Source: an uncultured Acidobacteriota bacterium (GTDB taxonomy: Bacteria > Acidobacteriota > Thermoanaerobaculia > Multivoradales > SZUA-115). Taken from it: 36,141 nucleotides of DNA. The notes beneath the pieces are model-generated. The model saw only the letters and a program-made list of their open reading frames with translations, made no database searches and had not been told where the DNA came from. The stretch's first letter is position 1, and every line of letters begins with the position of its first letter. The stretch lies in assembly GCA_937867335.1 (NCBI GenBank), contig CALMKX010000084.1, positions 1 to 36,141 on the forward strand, in the 5' to 3' direction. A program made the position numbers and the translations under genes. Of the stretch, positions 6,894 through 16,172 are shown one piece after another.

Positions 6894-8210
6894 CTAGGAG
6901 CAGCCGGGCGGATCCGGAGCGCCGTCGCAGACGGGAAGGAGGGTGTCCGGGGCGGTGGCCGGGTCGGTCACGTTGCCGAGCTGGATGCCGTCGTAGCCGA
7001 CACTGAACCGACCGTTGGCGGAGTGAATCACCTGCACCCAGTTCTGGAGCAGAGGCTCGAAGGGCACCTGCGATCCGGCCACGTTGTTGTCGAGGTTGAG
7101 GTACACCCAGCCGAAGTTGAAGCTCACCGGGAAGTTCTCGCCCCCGACATGGGTGAGGTTGGCTTCCCAGGGAAAGGGGATCAGCAAGTCGCCAGGAATC
7201 GGCGGCGAGAACGGGCTGGTGGGTGGCACCTCCGGGTTCTCCGCTTCGTCGAAGACCACGATCTGATTGGCCGAAAGGGGGAACGGGTTCGGCGCCTCGA
7301 GCGCGCAGCTGAAGGGTGAGATCGAACGCTTGCTGTCCCTCCAGACCACCAGATCGGTACCGCCGTCGAAGGCCCCACCGTTCAGAAAGCGCGCTGCGAA
7401 GAGGTTGCCCAGGCCCTCGCGCTGGTCTGAGCCGCCGGAGTAACGGCGGTAGAAGGTGTAGTCGGCCGGGCCCAGATCGTCGCTCGCCTCGACGTGCACG
7501 AGGGTCATGCCCTGGGCCGAGTTCTCGGTCTCGTTGACGTAGAACATGTCGCCCCAGAGCACGTTCTGGTTGTTGCCCACCCCGAGGCCACCGGAGATCC
7601 AATAGCCGGTCTCGCCGGGGAACTGCAGAGAGCAGAAGTTCACGTTGTCGATGGTGATGTAGCCGCGAGCGACGTTGTCGCCGTGATCGACGCCGGAGCA
7701 GAGGCCGCCGAAGATCACCGGCGAAGCCTGGCCGGTGTGAGCGGCGCGAATATGGTCCAAGAGCAGGGCCGGAAGGGCCGGCAAAGGCAGCTGGTCATTG
7801 CAGGAGGTCGAGCCCGGGCCGACGCCTGTCACTGGATTGGTGGTGTTCGAGTAGATTCCCCGCGGGCTGATGGTGGTGTTGACGTGCGAGGTCTGTGGCA
7901 GCCTGCCGGTGGTGAACAGATCCCGCAGGTTGAAGGTCACCACGTCGTAGCCGGTCAGGAAGACGTTGAAGTCGAGAGTCGGCACCGAGAGATCGGTCCA
8001 CAGCGTGACGTGCGCAATCGCCGGCTCGGCCGCCGCGTTGTTGATCGAGAAGAGGGTTGCGGTCCAGTCGGTCGGGTCGAGGTTGATCTCGAAGTACGGA
8101 ACCAGCAGCGTGGCCGCCGGAACCGCATCGATGGTGCCGATCTCGGCCGAGGCAATCTGAGCGGAGAGACCCAAGAGCAGAAGGCCGGCGATGGTCGCAA
8201 GTCGAGTCAT
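6894..8210 (-). CDS. Secreted protein of unknown function
   Basis: 438 aa from ATG 8210, chosen because AAGAGGGA lies 7-8 bases upstream and the protein then begins with a signal peptide (MTRLATIAGLLLLGLSAQIASA, cleavage near residue 22). The mature protein starts with a VPAATLLVPYFEINLDP segment. It is rich in Asn, Asp, Gly and aromatic residues and holds six cysteines, two of them in the last 13 residues (PVCDGAPDPPGCS). I see no catalytic motif or membrane anchor after the signal. The composition suggests an extracellular or periplasmic beta-rich protein. It lies directly after another secreted cysteine-containing protein gene (147-base gap). Confidence 0.82.
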   Translation of the reverse strand: MTRLATIAGLLLLGLSAQIASAEIGTIDAVPAATLLVPYFEINLDPTDWTATLFSINNAAAEPAIAHVTLWTDLSVPTLDFNVFLTGYDVVTFNLRDLFTTGRLPQTSHVNTTISPRGIYSNTTNPVTGVGPGSTSCNDQLPLPALPALLLDHIRAAHTGQASPVIFGGLCSGVDHGDNVARGYITIDNVNFCSLQFPGETGYWISGGLGVGNNQNVLWGDMFYVNETENSAQGMTLVHVEASDDLGPADYTFYRRYSGGSDQREGLGNLFAARFLNGGAFDGGTDLVVWRDSKRSISPFSCALEAPNPFPLSANQIVVFDEAENPEVPPTSPFSPPIPGDLLIPFPWEANLTHVGGENFPVSFNFGWVYLNLDNNVAGSQVPFEPLLQNWVQVIHSANGRFSVGYDGIQLGNVTDPATAPDTLLPVCDGAPDPPGCS

Positions 8211-8357
8211 GATCGTCCCTCTTCGGAAGACCCGAGAATTGAGCCTGGAACAGAGCATCCCCACGGGGGGCTGAAGGCCGGCGTATGTTACATCAGCAAA
8301 CAGCCGATCGCCAATAGATTCAAGGCTCGCAAGCTCGCGACGGCTGGTCGATGGCGC

Positions 8358-9728
8358 TCAGCAGTCCTGGTCGAAGACGAGCTCAGCATAGTAGAGGCCC
8401 GAACCCGGATCACCCGGGTCGGAGAGCGAAGGACAAGAGACGCCCTGAGGGCAGCCCACCGCCGCTCGCACCGCGACCCAGCCCTGAACCGTGGTGGCGT
8501 CGGGGCAGCTGATGATCTGCACCTGGGCGTCGTCCTCGGCTCCCGCCTGCTCGAAGACCTCGAGGAGAAGCTGGCCGCCGTCCTCGAGCTTCTTGAGCTC
8601 GGTGAGCGGGTTGTCCACCACGGAAGTGGTGATGTTGACCGGCCGGATCTCGGCTTCAGCACCCTGGAAGTCGATGGCGCGATGACGACGCAGGCAGGCC
8701 TTGCGCGGTGCCTGGGCCCTCGGGAACTGGAAGGGGAAGTAGAAGGTCAGGTCCCGAGCTCCTTGGGACCAGGTATTGCCGTTGTTGTCGCCACAGTGGG
8801 GAAAGCTGTAGCGGTTCGAGTCGTCCTGGAGGAGCGCGAAGATCCAGCCCTGTCGAGCCTCCGGGTGGCGGAACCAGATGGCGTCCAGCGGGTGGATCTC
8901 GGGACGATCGTGGCTGGCATCCAGCGAACAACAAAGCTGGCTGTGGTCCTTGACTCGGTGGTCGGGCCCGTGGTCGATGGCGTAGACACCGAACACGCAG
9001 GCCTCCCGCCCGGGCTGGGAGGGCACTCCTCCCGGAGGCGGCGGCGAGGTACCCCACTCGCTCGCCGGCTCGAGAGCCGACCGGCAGCCCCAGCCGTCGC
9101 CACAGCCGCCGCCGTCGGCGATCGGCAGGAAGCTGGCATCCCGACCGTAGAGCTGCTGGGCCGGCGTGATCTCGGCATGGATGCACTTGCCGGTCTTGGC
9201 CGCCGCGGCCGCGAGGCAGGAAGAGACCGGGCACTTGGCGTCCGACTTGGCGAACAGGTTCTTCTCAGCGGAGCTCAACGGTGTGCACTCGGTGTTCACG
9301 AAGCCGGCCACGAGGTGCTCGAAGCCCGCCTTGGGAACGATGTTGATCATGATGTCGCGGGGGTCTGCGTTCTCATCATTGACGCCGTACCTCTCCACCG
9401 TGCCACAGAGCCGCCGGCGCAGCGGTAGCCCGCCATCCGACTCCAACTTCTCAGGGCCGTTGGGGGTGGGGCGGAGGGCGCCGAGGGACTGCTCTCCGCA
9501 GTACCAACAACAGTTCGTCCAGGCTTCGGCCTCGGTCACTCGAGCCGGGCGGGCCTCCACCAGCACGCTGGCCAGGTCTTCCATGGGTCCGGCGTTGTAG
9601 GGGTTGCAGCCTGGATAGGCGGTATCGGGGAGGTCGATCGGGGGCTTGTTCTGAGCGCCTGCCAGAGTTCCGGAAACTCCCAGCCCCAGGAGCAGAGCGG
9701 CGACAAACGGAGCCTTGTTTCGATTCAT
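8358..9728 (-). CDS. Cysteine-rich secreted protein of unknown function
   Basis: 456 aa from ATG 9728, which has GAGGAAC just upstream and yields a signal peptide (MNRNKAPFVAALLLGLGVSGTLAGA). The mature region holds 20 cysteines, including TNCCWYCGEQ near residue 70, GGGCGDGWGCRS and QLCCSLD. The even number in an exported protein suggests up to ten disulfides. A proline patch (SPPPPGG) sits mid-protein. I recognise no domain. A haem role is not supported, since no CxxCH is present. It follows lipA on the same strand with a 144-base gap, so it may have its own promoter. Confidence 0.82.
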   Translation of the reverse strand: MNRNKAPFVAALLLGLGVSGTLAGAQNKPPIDLPDTAYPGCNPYNAGPMEDLASVLVEARPARVTEAEAWTNCCWYCGEQSLGALRPTPNGPEKLESDGGLPLRRRLCGTVERYGVNDENADPRDIMINIVPKAGFEHLVAGFVNTECTPLSSAEKNLFAKSDAKCPVSSCLAAAAAKTGKCIHAEITPAQQLYGRDASFLPIADGGGCGDGWGCRSALEPASEWGTSPPPPGGVPSQPGREACVFGVYAIDHGPDHRVKDHSQLCCSLDASHDRPEIHPLDAIWFRHPEARQGWIFALLQDDSNRYSFPHCGDNNGNTWSQGARDLTFYFPFQFPRAQAPRKACLRRHRAIDFQGAEAEIRPVNITTSVVDNPLTELKKLEDGGQLLLEVFEQAGAEDDAQVQIISCPDATTVQGWVAVRAAVGCPQGVSCPSLSDPGDPGSGLYYAELVFDQDC

Positions 9729-9872
9729 GGAGTTCCTCTCCTCGGCTGCAACAGGGCGGTTGGTGCCTTGCTCTCGGTCGCGCTGCGACAGCGAGACCCG
9801 TGTCGAGCGGACCAACCTCTACCTGAGCCTTGTTGGCGATCTGGAGGAGAGGCGGCGGCGCTGGGTGGAGCG

Positions 9873-10838
9873 TTACACCTGAGCGGGGCGGGCCCGGGGC
9901 GACCCAGGAGCGCCCTGCCTTGCTGAAACGGTGGGTGCCACGTGCTCGTGGGCGTGGTAGCTGCTGCGCACCAGGGGGCCGCTTTCGCAGTGCGCGAAGC
10001 CGATCTCGAGAGCACGGGCCCGGTAGGCCGCGAATTGCTCGGGAGTTACCCAGCGAGCCACCTCGAGGTGCTTGCGTGTGGGTTGCAGGTACTGGCCGAT
10101 GGTGAGGATCTCCACGCCGGCGCCACGGATGTCCTCGAGCGTCTGGTGGATCTCGTCGTCCGACTCGCCCAGACCCACCATGATCCCGGTCTTGACGCGG
10201 CCGGGATAGGCACCTTCATCGCGCCGGCGTGCGGCCTCGCCCAGCAGCGCCAGACTCCGCTCGTAACGGCTTCCGGGACGCGCCTGCCGGTACATCCGCG
10301 GCACCGTCTCCATGTTGTGGGAGAAGACCTCCGGCCGAGCGCCAAGCACGCGATCGAGAGCGTCGGCGACGCCCCGGAAGTCCGGCGTAAGCACTTCCAC
10401 GGCCACGCCCGGGCTGCGCCGATGGATGGCCTCGATCACTTCGGCGAAATGGCCGGCGCCGCCGTCGGGCAGATCGTCGCGGTCCACCGAGGTGATCACC
10501 GCGTGCTTGAGACCCATCACCTCCACCGCCTCGGCCACGTGCTCGGGCTCGGCGGCATCGGTCCCGGGACGGGGCCGGCCGGAGGTCACCGCACAGAACC
10601 CGCAGCGCCGCGTGCAGATCTCGCCCAGGATCATGAAGGTCGCCGTACCATGCTGGCCCCAGCACTCGTAGATGTTCGGGCAGCGGGCTTCCTGGCAGAC
10701 CGTATTGAGGTTCAGGCGGGAAACCAGGCTCTGGACCTGGTGGTAGGAAGCCGGGGTGTGCAGGCGGATTCTCAGCCACTCGGGTCGGGGTTCCCGACCG
10801 GGAGTGGACCGCCCGAGCTGGACCAATCGCTCCGTCAT
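9873..10838 (-). CDS. lipA: Lipoyl synthase (radical SAM)
   Basis: 321 aa, typical length. It inserts two sulfurs into the octanoyl chain on carrier proteins (pyruvate dehydrogenase E2, glycine cleavage H). The auxiliary 4Fe-4S cluster motif C48-x4-C53-x5-C59 (CQEARCPNIYEC) and the radical SAM motif C75-x3-C79-x2-C82 (CTRRCGFC) are both intact. The C-terminal RSSYHA carries the conserved Arg-Ser-Ser-Tyr whose serine ligates the auxiliary cluster. It lies 43 bases after nadC on the same strand, so it may share the nadABC transcript. lipB and lipoate-protein ligase are not in the window. Confidence 0.97.
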   Translation of the reverse strand: MTERLVQLGRSTPGREPRPEWLRIRLHTPASYHQVQSLVSRLNLNTVCQEARCPNIYECWGQHGTATFMILGEICTRRCGFCAVTSGRPRPGTDAAEPEHVAEAVEVMGLKHAVITSVDRDDLPDGGAGHFAEVIEAIHRRSPGVAVEVLTPDFRGVADALDRVLGARPEVFSHNMETVPRMYRQARPGSRYERSLALLGEAARRRDEGAYPGRVKTGIMVGLGESDDEIHQTLEDIRGAGVEILTIGQYLQPTRKHLEVARWVTPEQFAAYRARALEIGFAHCESGPLVRSSYHAHEHVAPTVSARQGAPGSPRARPAQV

Positions 10839-10881
10839 GAGACCGGCAGTCTAGCAGCCGCGGGCGGGCTCGAGGTTGAGA

Positions 10882-11751
10882 TCAGAGCTCGACGTCGAGG
10901 GCGACGTCGAGGTTCGGGGCGGAATGGGTGAGCCAGCCGATCGAAAGCAAGTCCACGCCGGTAGCCGCCACTTCAGCCGCGGTGCTCGGGGTGATGCCGC
11001 CAGAAGCCTCGGTGATCGCCCTCCCGCCGACCAGCCGAACTGCCTCCTTGAGCTCCTGCGGCGTCATGTTGTCGAGCAGGATCGCCTCCACTCCGGCCTC
11101 GAGGGCTTCCGCCACTGCAGCCAGGGTGTCGACCTCGAGTTCTACCTTTACCAGGTGGCCCACGTGGCCGCGGACGCGGCGCACCGCCTCGGCGATCGAG
11201 CCGGCGATGGCGCGGTGGTTGTCCTTGATCAGCACCGCGTCGTCGAGGCCGAAGCGGTGGTTGGCTCCTCCCCCCACTCGCACGGCGTACTTCTCGAGCG
11301 CCCGCAGCAGAGGAGTGGTCTTGCGGGTGCAGACTACGCGGGCCCGGCTGCCGGCCACGGCTGCCACCACGCCACGAGTGACCGTCGCGATGCCGGAGAG
11401 ATGGCCCAGGAGGTTCAGAGCCGTGCGCTCGGCCGAGAGCAGCTCACGGGCAGGTCCCTCTACCCAGGCGAGAGTGGCATCCGCATCGACGTCCCGGCCG
11501 TCCGGCGCGGGGATCTCGAAGCGAAATGAGCCGGAAAGGAGCTCGAAGGTCCCGAGCGCCGGGCCGAGCCCCGCCACCCGCCCTCCCTTGCGGGCCACCA
11601 GGCGAGCTTTCGCCGGCATCCCGGCGGGCACCACGGCGTCGCTGGTCAGGTCGCCGGCCCGGCCGAGGTCCTCCGCCAGCGCGGCTCGCACGATGGGCTC
11701 CCAGAGGAGGCGGTAGAGCTCTGGAATCCGAGAGTCCTCGACCGAGCTCAT
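10882..11751 (-). CDS. nadC: Nicotinate-nucleotide diphosphorylase (quinolinate phosphoribosyltransferase)
   Basis: 289 aa, usual length. It converts quinolinate and PRPP to nicotinate mononucleotide, third step of de novo NAD synthesis. Family segments: EDLGRAGDLTSDAV at residues ~27-40, ERTALNLLGHLSGIAT, TRKTTPLLRALEKYAVRVGG (substrate-binding Arg/Lys), HRFGLDDAVLIKDNH, KVELEVDT, ILLDNM and EASGGI. Its ATG overlaps the nadB stop by 4 bases (ATGA), showing translational coupling with nadB. Confidence 0.97.
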   Translation of the reverse strand: MSSVEDSRIPELYRLLWEPIVRAALAEDLGRAGDLTSDAVVPAGMPAKARLVARKGGRVAGLGPALGTFELLSGSFRFEIPAPDGRDVDADATLAWVEGPARELLSAERTALNLLGHLSGIATVTRGVVAAVAGSRARVVCTRKTTPLLRALEKYAVRVGGGANHRFGLDDAVLIKDNHRAIAGSIAEAVRRVRGHVGHLVKVELEVDTLAAVAEALEAGVEAILLDNMTPQELKEAVRLVGGRAITEASGGITPSTAAEVAATGVDLLSIGWLTHSAPNLDVALDVEL

Positions 11752-13352
11752 CCCAGCGCCTCGGCCGCAGGGGCCACCGACTCGCCCTGGACCGGGACGA
11801 ACTGCCCCCGGGCTAGCACGAAGCTCGCTCGATGAGCGAGAGCCGGGTTGGCAGCCGGGTAGTCGCTACGAAAGTGGCTGCCCCGGCTCTCTCGCCGAGC
11901 GAGCGCCGCGGTCGCCACCGAGCGGGCGACCAGCAGCAGGTTTCGCGCCTCGCCTCCTACGTCCGGGCCAGCGCCCTCGAGCTTCGCGAATTGCCGGAGA
12001 GCCCGCTCGAGCCCCTGTTCATCGCGGCAGAGCCCGACGTCAAGCCACATCCTCCGGCGGAGCTCGAGCACCAGCTCCGCATCTCGCTCCGGCTCGCCGG
12101 CGGGCGGCAGCGGGAGGGCCGAGAGCCGCGGCGTGACCATCGCCGGCGGCAAGCTCGAGGCGATGTCCGCGGCCACCCGGCCGCCGAAGACCACCGCTTC
12201 GAGAAGCGAGTTGCTCGCCAGGCGGTTCGCCCCGTGAGCGCCCGTCGAGGAGACCTCGCCGCAAACCCACAGCCCGGGCAGCGAGCTACGGCCCTCGAGG
12301 TCGCAGGCGACTCCGCCCATGTGGTAATGCGCCGCCGGCGAGACTGGAATCGGCTGTGTCCGTGGGTCGACTCCGGCCTCCTGGCAAAGCTGGAAGACGC
12401 GCGGAAAGCGGTCCGGGAAGCGCTCTCCGAGGGCCTCTCGAGCGTCGAGCACCACCCTGTCGCCGGCAAGCAGCCGACGATGGATAGCCCGGGCCACGAC
12501 GTCGCGTGGAGCGAGCTCGGCCAGCGGGTGCTCATCGAGCATGAACCGGTGGCCCGCCGAGTCCAGAAGCCACGCGCCCTCGCCTCGCAGGGCTTCGGTG
12601 ACCAAAGGCATAGGATCCGCCCCGGTGGCCAGAGCCGTCGGATGAAACTGCACCATCTCGAGGTCGGTCAGTCGAGCTCCGGCCCGCGCCGCCATGGCCA
12701 GCCCGTCGCCGGTCGATTCGAGCGGGTTGGTGGTATGGAGGTACGCCCGGCCGATGCCACCGGTGGCCAGAATCACCGCTCGGCCGAGATGGAGCGCCAA
12801 GGTGCCCTCCGGGTGGCGAGCGACGACGCCGACGACCCGGTTGCCGACCTGCGCCAGATCCTCCACGAAGCAACCCGCAAACGGACGGATCTCAGGGGCC
12901 TGAACCACCGCAGCCGTGAGCGCCCGTACCATCTCGGCGCCCGTGGAGTCGCCATGCGCATGCAGAATGCGCCGCCGGCTGTGGGCCGCTTCTCGTCCGA
13001 GAGCGAGGTCTCCCCCGGGCTCGCGGTCGAAAGCCACTCCGAGCTCGAGCAGCCGCGCCACGCGCTCCTTGCCTTCACGGGCCAAGAGCTCCGCCACCGC
13101 CGGATCACCGAGCCCGCCCGAGACCGCCAGGGTGTCCTGGGCATGGAGGACCGGCGAGTCGTCCGACCCCACCGCCGCTGCCATGCCACCCTGGGCCCAG
13201 TTCGAGGCGCCCCCCTGGCCGAGCTGCGTCTTGGTGAGCAAGGCGACCGTTCGGGGTGCCAGGCCGAGCGCCGCCGTCAAGCCGGCGAGGCCCGCGCCCA
13301 CCACCACGACATCGTGGCTGAAGACTTCCTCGATCCGTCGCGGCCGGTTCAT
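11748..13352 (-). CDS. nadB: L-aspartate oxidase
   Basis: 534 aa, normal length. This FAD flavoprotein oxidises L-aspartate to iminoaspartate, the first step of NAD synthesis. [14 protein letters not shown] (residues ~15-28) is the FAD dinucleotide-binding motif. [28 protein letters not shown] and the catalytic/FAD segment [19 protein letters not shown] follow in order, and the helical C-terminal domain ends the protein. I chose ATG 13352 because it overlaps the nadA stop in an ATGA junction and gives the canonical N-terminus. The same frame is open much further upstream, but that part runs antiparallel to nothing useful and overlaps nadA. The C-terminus overlaps nadC by 4 bases. Confidence 0.97.
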   Translation of the reverse strand: MNRPRRIEEVFSHDVVVVGAGLAGLTAALGLAPRTVALLTKTQLGQGGASNWAQGGMAAAVGSDDSPVLHAQDTLAVSGGLGDPAVAELLAREGKERVARLLELGVAFDREPGGDLALGREAAHSRRRILHAHGDSTGAEMVRALTAAVVQAPEIRPFAGCFVEDLAQVGNRVVGVVARHPEGTLALHLGRAVILATGGIGRAYLHTTNPLESTGDGLAMAARAGARLTDLEMVQFHPTALATGADPMPLVTEALRGEGAWLLDSAGHRFMLDEHPLAELAPRDVVARAIHRRLLAGDRVVLDAREALGERFPDRFPRVFQLCQEAGVDPRTQPIPVSPAAHYHMGGVACDLEGRSSLPGLWVCGEVSSTGAHGANRLASNSLLEAVVFGGRVAADIASSLPPAMVTPRLSALPLPPAGEPERDAELVLELRRRMWLDVGLCRDEQGLERALRQFAKLEGAGPDVGGEARNLLLVARSVATAALARRESRGSHFRSDYPAANPALAHRASFVLARGQFVPVQGESVAPAAEALG

Positions 13353-14401
13353 CGCCCCGGCCCCCGTCCCACCGCCAGCATGCGCTCGACCGCCTGGCGG
13401 GCGCGCAGGCCCACCTCGGCCGGGACCTCCACCTTGTGCTCCAGGGTCTCGAGGGCGCGGAGCACCCCGGGCAGAGTGATTCGCTTCATGTAGGGGCAGA
13501 GGTTGCAGGGTCGAACAAACTCGATGTCCGGAAACTCCACTGCCACGTTGTCGCTCATCGAGCATTCGGTGACCATCACCACTCGGTTCGGACGGCGACC
13601 GGCCACGTAGTGCACCATTCCAGCCGTGGAGCCCACGAAATCGGCCTCGGCGAGCACCTCCGGGGGGCACTCGGGGTGGGCCAGCACGACGAGATTCGGC
13701 TGGCCGTGACGGTACGCCCGCACATCCTCGGCGGTGAAGCGCTCGTGCACCTCGCAGTGGCCGTGCCAGAGGATCAACTCCACCTGCGTCTTGCCGGCCA
13801 CGTACTTGCCGAGGTACTCGTCCGGCAGGAAGATCACCCTCGGCACACCGAGGGACTCCACCACTTCGACCGCGTTGGCCGAGGTGCAGCAGACATCCGA
13901 TTCGGCCTTCACCTCCGCCGAGGTATTCACGTAGGTGACGACCGGCACACCCGGGTAGCGCTGCCGGAGTAGGCGAACATCCGCCCCGGTGATCGAAGCC
14001 GCCAGCGAGCAACCGGCCTCGAGATCCGGAATCAAGACGGTCTTCTCAGGGTTCAGGATCTTGGCCGTCTCGGCCATGAAGTGGACGCCGCAGAGCACGA
14101 TGATGTCGGCGTCCGTGGCTGCCGCCCTCTGAGCAAGGGCGAGGGAATCGCCGGTCAGATCGGCCACGCCGTAGAAGATCTCCGGCGTCTGGTAGTTGTG
14201 CGCGAGGATCACCGCGTTGCGCTGCTTCTTGAGCTCCGCGATGCGAGCGATGTAGGGTGCGTGGAGCGGCCATTCGAGCTCGGGAATTACTCGGGAGACG
14301 CGCTCGTAGAGCGCCGCCGTCCGCTGTGCGATCTCGGGAGTGTAAGAGAGGAGACTCGACCCGCCTGGGGGCTGGCTGGAGCTCTCCGGGATCAGGCTCA
14401 T
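13349..14401 (-). CDS. nadA: Quinolinate synthase A
   Basis: 350 aa. It condenses iminoaspartate with dihydroxyacetone phosphate to quinolinate using a 4Fe-4S cluster. Conserved parts: [10 protein letters not shown] (residues 67-76), [20 protein letters not shown] with Cys104, [21 protein letters not shown] with Cys171/172, [19 protein letters not shown] and CNLCPYMK at 299-306; Cys104, one of Cys171/172 and a cysteine of the last segment are the likely cluster ligands. GGAGGG stands 9 bases before ATG. It is the first gene of nadA-nadB-nadC, each joined by a 4-base overlap, behind a good promoter and a perfect palindrome. Confidence 0.97.
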   Translation of the reverse strand: MSLIPESSSQPPGGSSLLSYTPEIAQRTAALYERVSRVIPELEWPLHAPYIARIAELKKQRNAVILAHNYQTPEIFYGVADLTGDSLALAQRAAATDADIIVLCGVHFMAETAKILNPEKTVLIPDLEAGCSLAASITGADVRLLRQRYPGVPVVTYVNTSAEVKAESDVCCTSANAVEVVESLGVPRVIFLPDEYLGKYVAGKTQVELILWHGHCEVHERFTAEDVRAYRHGQPNLVVLAHPECPPEVLAEADFVGSTAGMVHYVAGRRPNRVVMVTECSMSDNVAVEFPDIEFVRPCNLCPYMKRITLPGVLRALETLEHKVEVPAEVGLRARQAVERMLAVGRGPGR

Positions 14402-14422
14402 TTCGAGGGGCCCTCCGCTCCA

Positions 14423-14443
14423 TTATGCTCATTTTGAGCATAA
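14423..14443. promoter_or_regulatory. Perfect 9-bp palindrome in the nadA leader (operator or RNA hairpin)
   Basis: TTATGCTCA and TGAGCATAA flank TTT (14423-14443). The element lies between the nadA promoter (expected start near 14476) and the nadA ATG, inside the transcribed leader. It could be a roadblock-type operator for an NAD-sensing repressor or a 9-bp RNA hairpin with a 3-base loop. I do not recognise it with certainty as a known NrtR, NiaR or NadQ site. Confidence 0.6.
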
Positions 14444-14482
14444 GTGAGGCGCAGAAAAGGCCGGCTTGGCCGGCGGGCACTT

Positions 14483-14512
14483 ATACTAGAGATGAGAATA
14501 TCTAGCTGTCAA
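14483..14512 (-). promoter_or_regulatory. Promoter of nadABC
   Basis: Minus strand: -35 TTGACA (14512-14507), 18-base spacer, -10 TAGTAT (14488-14483). Expected start near 14476 gives a ~75-base leader. That leader holds a GCCGGC/GCCGGC stem followed by CTTTT, then the 14423-14443 palindrome, then the GGAGGG site. Confidence 0.7.
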
Positions 14513-14676
14513 GCCCAGAAGCTGGCCGGGAGCTGGCTGCGCGCACTCACCAGGGCGTCGTCCCTTCCTCGAGTTTCGTGGCAGAATCCTCCCGACCTGC
14601 CCGCAGCTGGAAGCCCTGTACCTCGGCCGTGCCAGGCTTCCGGCCAGCCAAGACCCCTTGGAAAGGAGCCACTGCT

Positions 14677-15288
14677 ATGCATAGTGTCCCTTCGCTCTCC
14701 TACGCTTTCGACGCTCTCGAGCCCTACATCGACGCTCGGACGATGGAGATCCACCACGACAAGCACCATGCCGCCTATGTCACCAACCTCAACAAGGCCC
14801 TGGAAGCGCATCCAGATCTGGCTGGCCAGCCGGTGGAGAGCCTCCTTCGCCAGATGGCGGCGATTCCCGAGGCGATTCGCACTGCGGTTCGCAACCACGG
14901 AGGTGGCCACGCCAACCACAGCCTGTTCTGGAGTGTGATGGCGCCCAACGCGGGCGGTGCCCCCGCGGGCGACCTGGCATCGGCGATCAGCCATTCGTTC
15001 GGCAGCTTCGAGAGCCTCAGAGAGAAGCTCACTGCTGCGGCCATGGGCCAGTTCGGCTCCGGCTGGGGCTGGTTGGTGGCTGCGCAAGACGGAAGCCTCG
15101 AGGTTCTGGCCCGTCCCAACCAGGACAGTCCCTTGATGGAGGGCAAGACGCCTCTTCTGGGAGTCGACGTCTGGGAGCACGCCTATTACCTCCTTTACCA
15201 GAACCGCCGTGCCGACTACCTCAATGCCTGGTGGAACACGGTGAGCTGGAATGCTGTGGCAGAGCGACTCCGACAGGCTCGCGCCTAG
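14677..15288 (+). CDS. sodA: Superoxide dismutase, Mn type
   Basis: 203 aa, typical. It converts superoxide to oxygen and hydrogen peroxide. ATG 14677 is chosen for AAGGAG 7-8 bases upstream and the standard N-terminus ([25 protein letters not shown]). The four metal ligands are visible: His26, the second His of [10 protein letters not shown], and Asp and His of [16 protein letters not shown] carries the Gln typical of Mn rather than Fe enzymes, which suggests but does not prove the metal. No signal peptide, so cytosolic. It is divergent from nadA, sharing a 275-base intergenic region. A 12-bp inverted repeat follows the stop codon. Confidence 0.95.
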   Translation: MHSVPSLSYAFDALEPYIDARTMEIHHDKHHAAYVTNLNKALEAHPDLAGQPVESLLRQMAAIPEAIRTAVRNHGGGHANHSLFWSVMAPNAGGAPAGDLASAISHSFGSFESLREKLTAAAMGQFGSGWGWLVAAQDGSLEVLARPNQDSPLMEGKTPLLGVDVWEHAYYLLYQNRRADYLNAWWNTVSWNAVAERLRQARA

Positions 15289-15685
15289 CCGGAGCTGGAA
15301 CCGAGAGAAGCCCCCGCCCGCGCCAGCTTCGAGCGTCACCCCGCCGGGCCAACTCGAAGCTGGCCGCCGACGGTCAGCCCTGGCAGTCTTCCCTCCAGAA
15401 GCATCTGTCGCCTGGCTCGACACCCCCAAGCGCCACGGCGTCGTAACCTGACTCGTAATAAACCTTGCCCCTGCCACGTTTCGGTGGCGACGCGGAAATT
15501 TCGCCGTCACGGGCCCAACTTCTGAATATACACAAGTTTACACCTCATTGCTCATAGACTGGGCATATCCATGCCCTCATGCCTGGCCACTTTCAATTGC
15601 AGTTCAAGTCCCACCGCTGTACACTTTCGCATGTGAACGGAGCGGCCTAGCTTAATGGGCCAGTATCCAGTGAAGGAGATCAACC
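15289..15685. other. Intergenic region between sodA and the ArsR-type gene
   Basis: No credible gene is seen in these 397 bases. GCCAGCTTCGAG (15322-15333) and CTCGAAGCTGGC (15353-15364) form a perfect 12-bp inverted repeat 33 bases after the sodA stop; it lacks a T tract. GGGCAT/ATGCCC (15561-15576) is a small palindrome. A weak promoter for the next gene may be TTGCAG (15597-15602), 17 bases, TACACT (15620-15625). The right half is richer in A and T than the genes. Confidence 0.5.
15322..15364 (+). repeat. 12-bp inverted repeat after sodA, candidate terminator stem
   Basis: Perfect arms 15322-15333 and 15353-15364 with a 19-base loop. The position just after sodA suits a transcript-end stem-loop, but no T run follows, so termination by itself is doubtful. 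Confidence 0.45.
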
Positions 15686-16009
15686 ATGCCAGAGGTCGAT
15701 TCGATGTCGAGCGGGGGACGGGACGAGCGCCATCTTACCAAGGTGTTCAAGGCTCTCTCCGATAACACTCGCCAGGAGATTCTGCGGCTCCTCGAGAGCC
15801 ACCAGCGGACGGTGGGCGAAATCGTCGGCAACTTCAACCTTTCGCAGCCGACCATCTCCCGGCACCTCTCCGTGCTGAAAGAGGCTGACCTGGTGATCGA
15901 CCAACGCCAGGGTCAGAACGTGATCTACCGCCTCAACGACGAAGCCCTGTCGACCTCGATGCGCGAGTTCTTCGGGCAGTTCCGTAGCTGCCAAGAGTCG
16001 CTGCGCTAG
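15686..16009 (+). CDS. ArsR/SmtB-fold winged-helix transcriptional regulator
   Basis: 107 aa. The HTH fold is clear: LTKVFKALSDNTRQEILRLLESHQRTVGEIV (residues ~17-47), a recognition helix in NLSQPTISRHLSVLKEADLV (51-70), and the wing IDQRQGQNVIYRLN (71-84). The metal-sensing ELCVCDL box of ArsR is replaced by RTVGEIV, so this is probably a non-metal member of the SdpR/ArsR type. Possible ligands and targets are unknown; autoregulation is usual for the family. AAGGAG stands 7 bases before ATG. The gene lies alone between sodA and the tRNA-tilS unit. Confidence 0.92.
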   Translation: MPEVDSMSSGGRDERHLTKVFKALSDNTRQEILRLLESHQRTVGEIVGNFNLSQPTISRHLSVLKEADLVIDQRQGQNVIYRLNDEALSTSMREFFGQFRSCQESLR

Positions 16010-16069
16010 GCCGAGAGCCTGGGGCTCTTGCTGAGCCGAGCGCCACCGGCTTCTCGAAGAACCGATCTC

Positions 16070-16109
16070 CACCTCGCCTGACGGAGTCCTTCCGATCTCA
16101 GGCGAGGTG
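16070..16109 (+). repeat. 12-bp inverted repeat after the ArsR-type gene
   Basis: CACCTCGCCTGA (16070-16081) and TCAGGCGAGGTG (16098-16109) pair perfectly, with CGGA/TCCG pairing inside the loop. A TTTTT run begins 10 bases later (16120), too far for a canonical terminator. It may end the regulator transcript or be a protein-binding site upstream of the tRNA promoter. Confidence 0.5.
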
Positions 16110-16172
16110 AGCAGCCCGGTTTTTCCCCACGAAGGGCGTGAGGCGTCGCGTACTGCCGTGGAATAGGGCAGC

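Noticed and set aside
8358-9728. Multihaem cytochrome because of many cysteines
   Set aside because: No CxxCH motif is present.
13353-14012. Much longer nadB starting upstream
   Set aside because: The same frame stays open but lies on the same strand over nadA in another frame. The true N-terminus [11 protein letters not shown] sits at an ATGA overlap with the nadA stop.
14402-14476. NAD+-I (nadA motif) riboswitch in the nadA leader
   Set aside because: That riboswitch class is known from Acidobacteria upstream of nadA, but the ~75-base leader is too short for its two domains and I do not see its conserved core.
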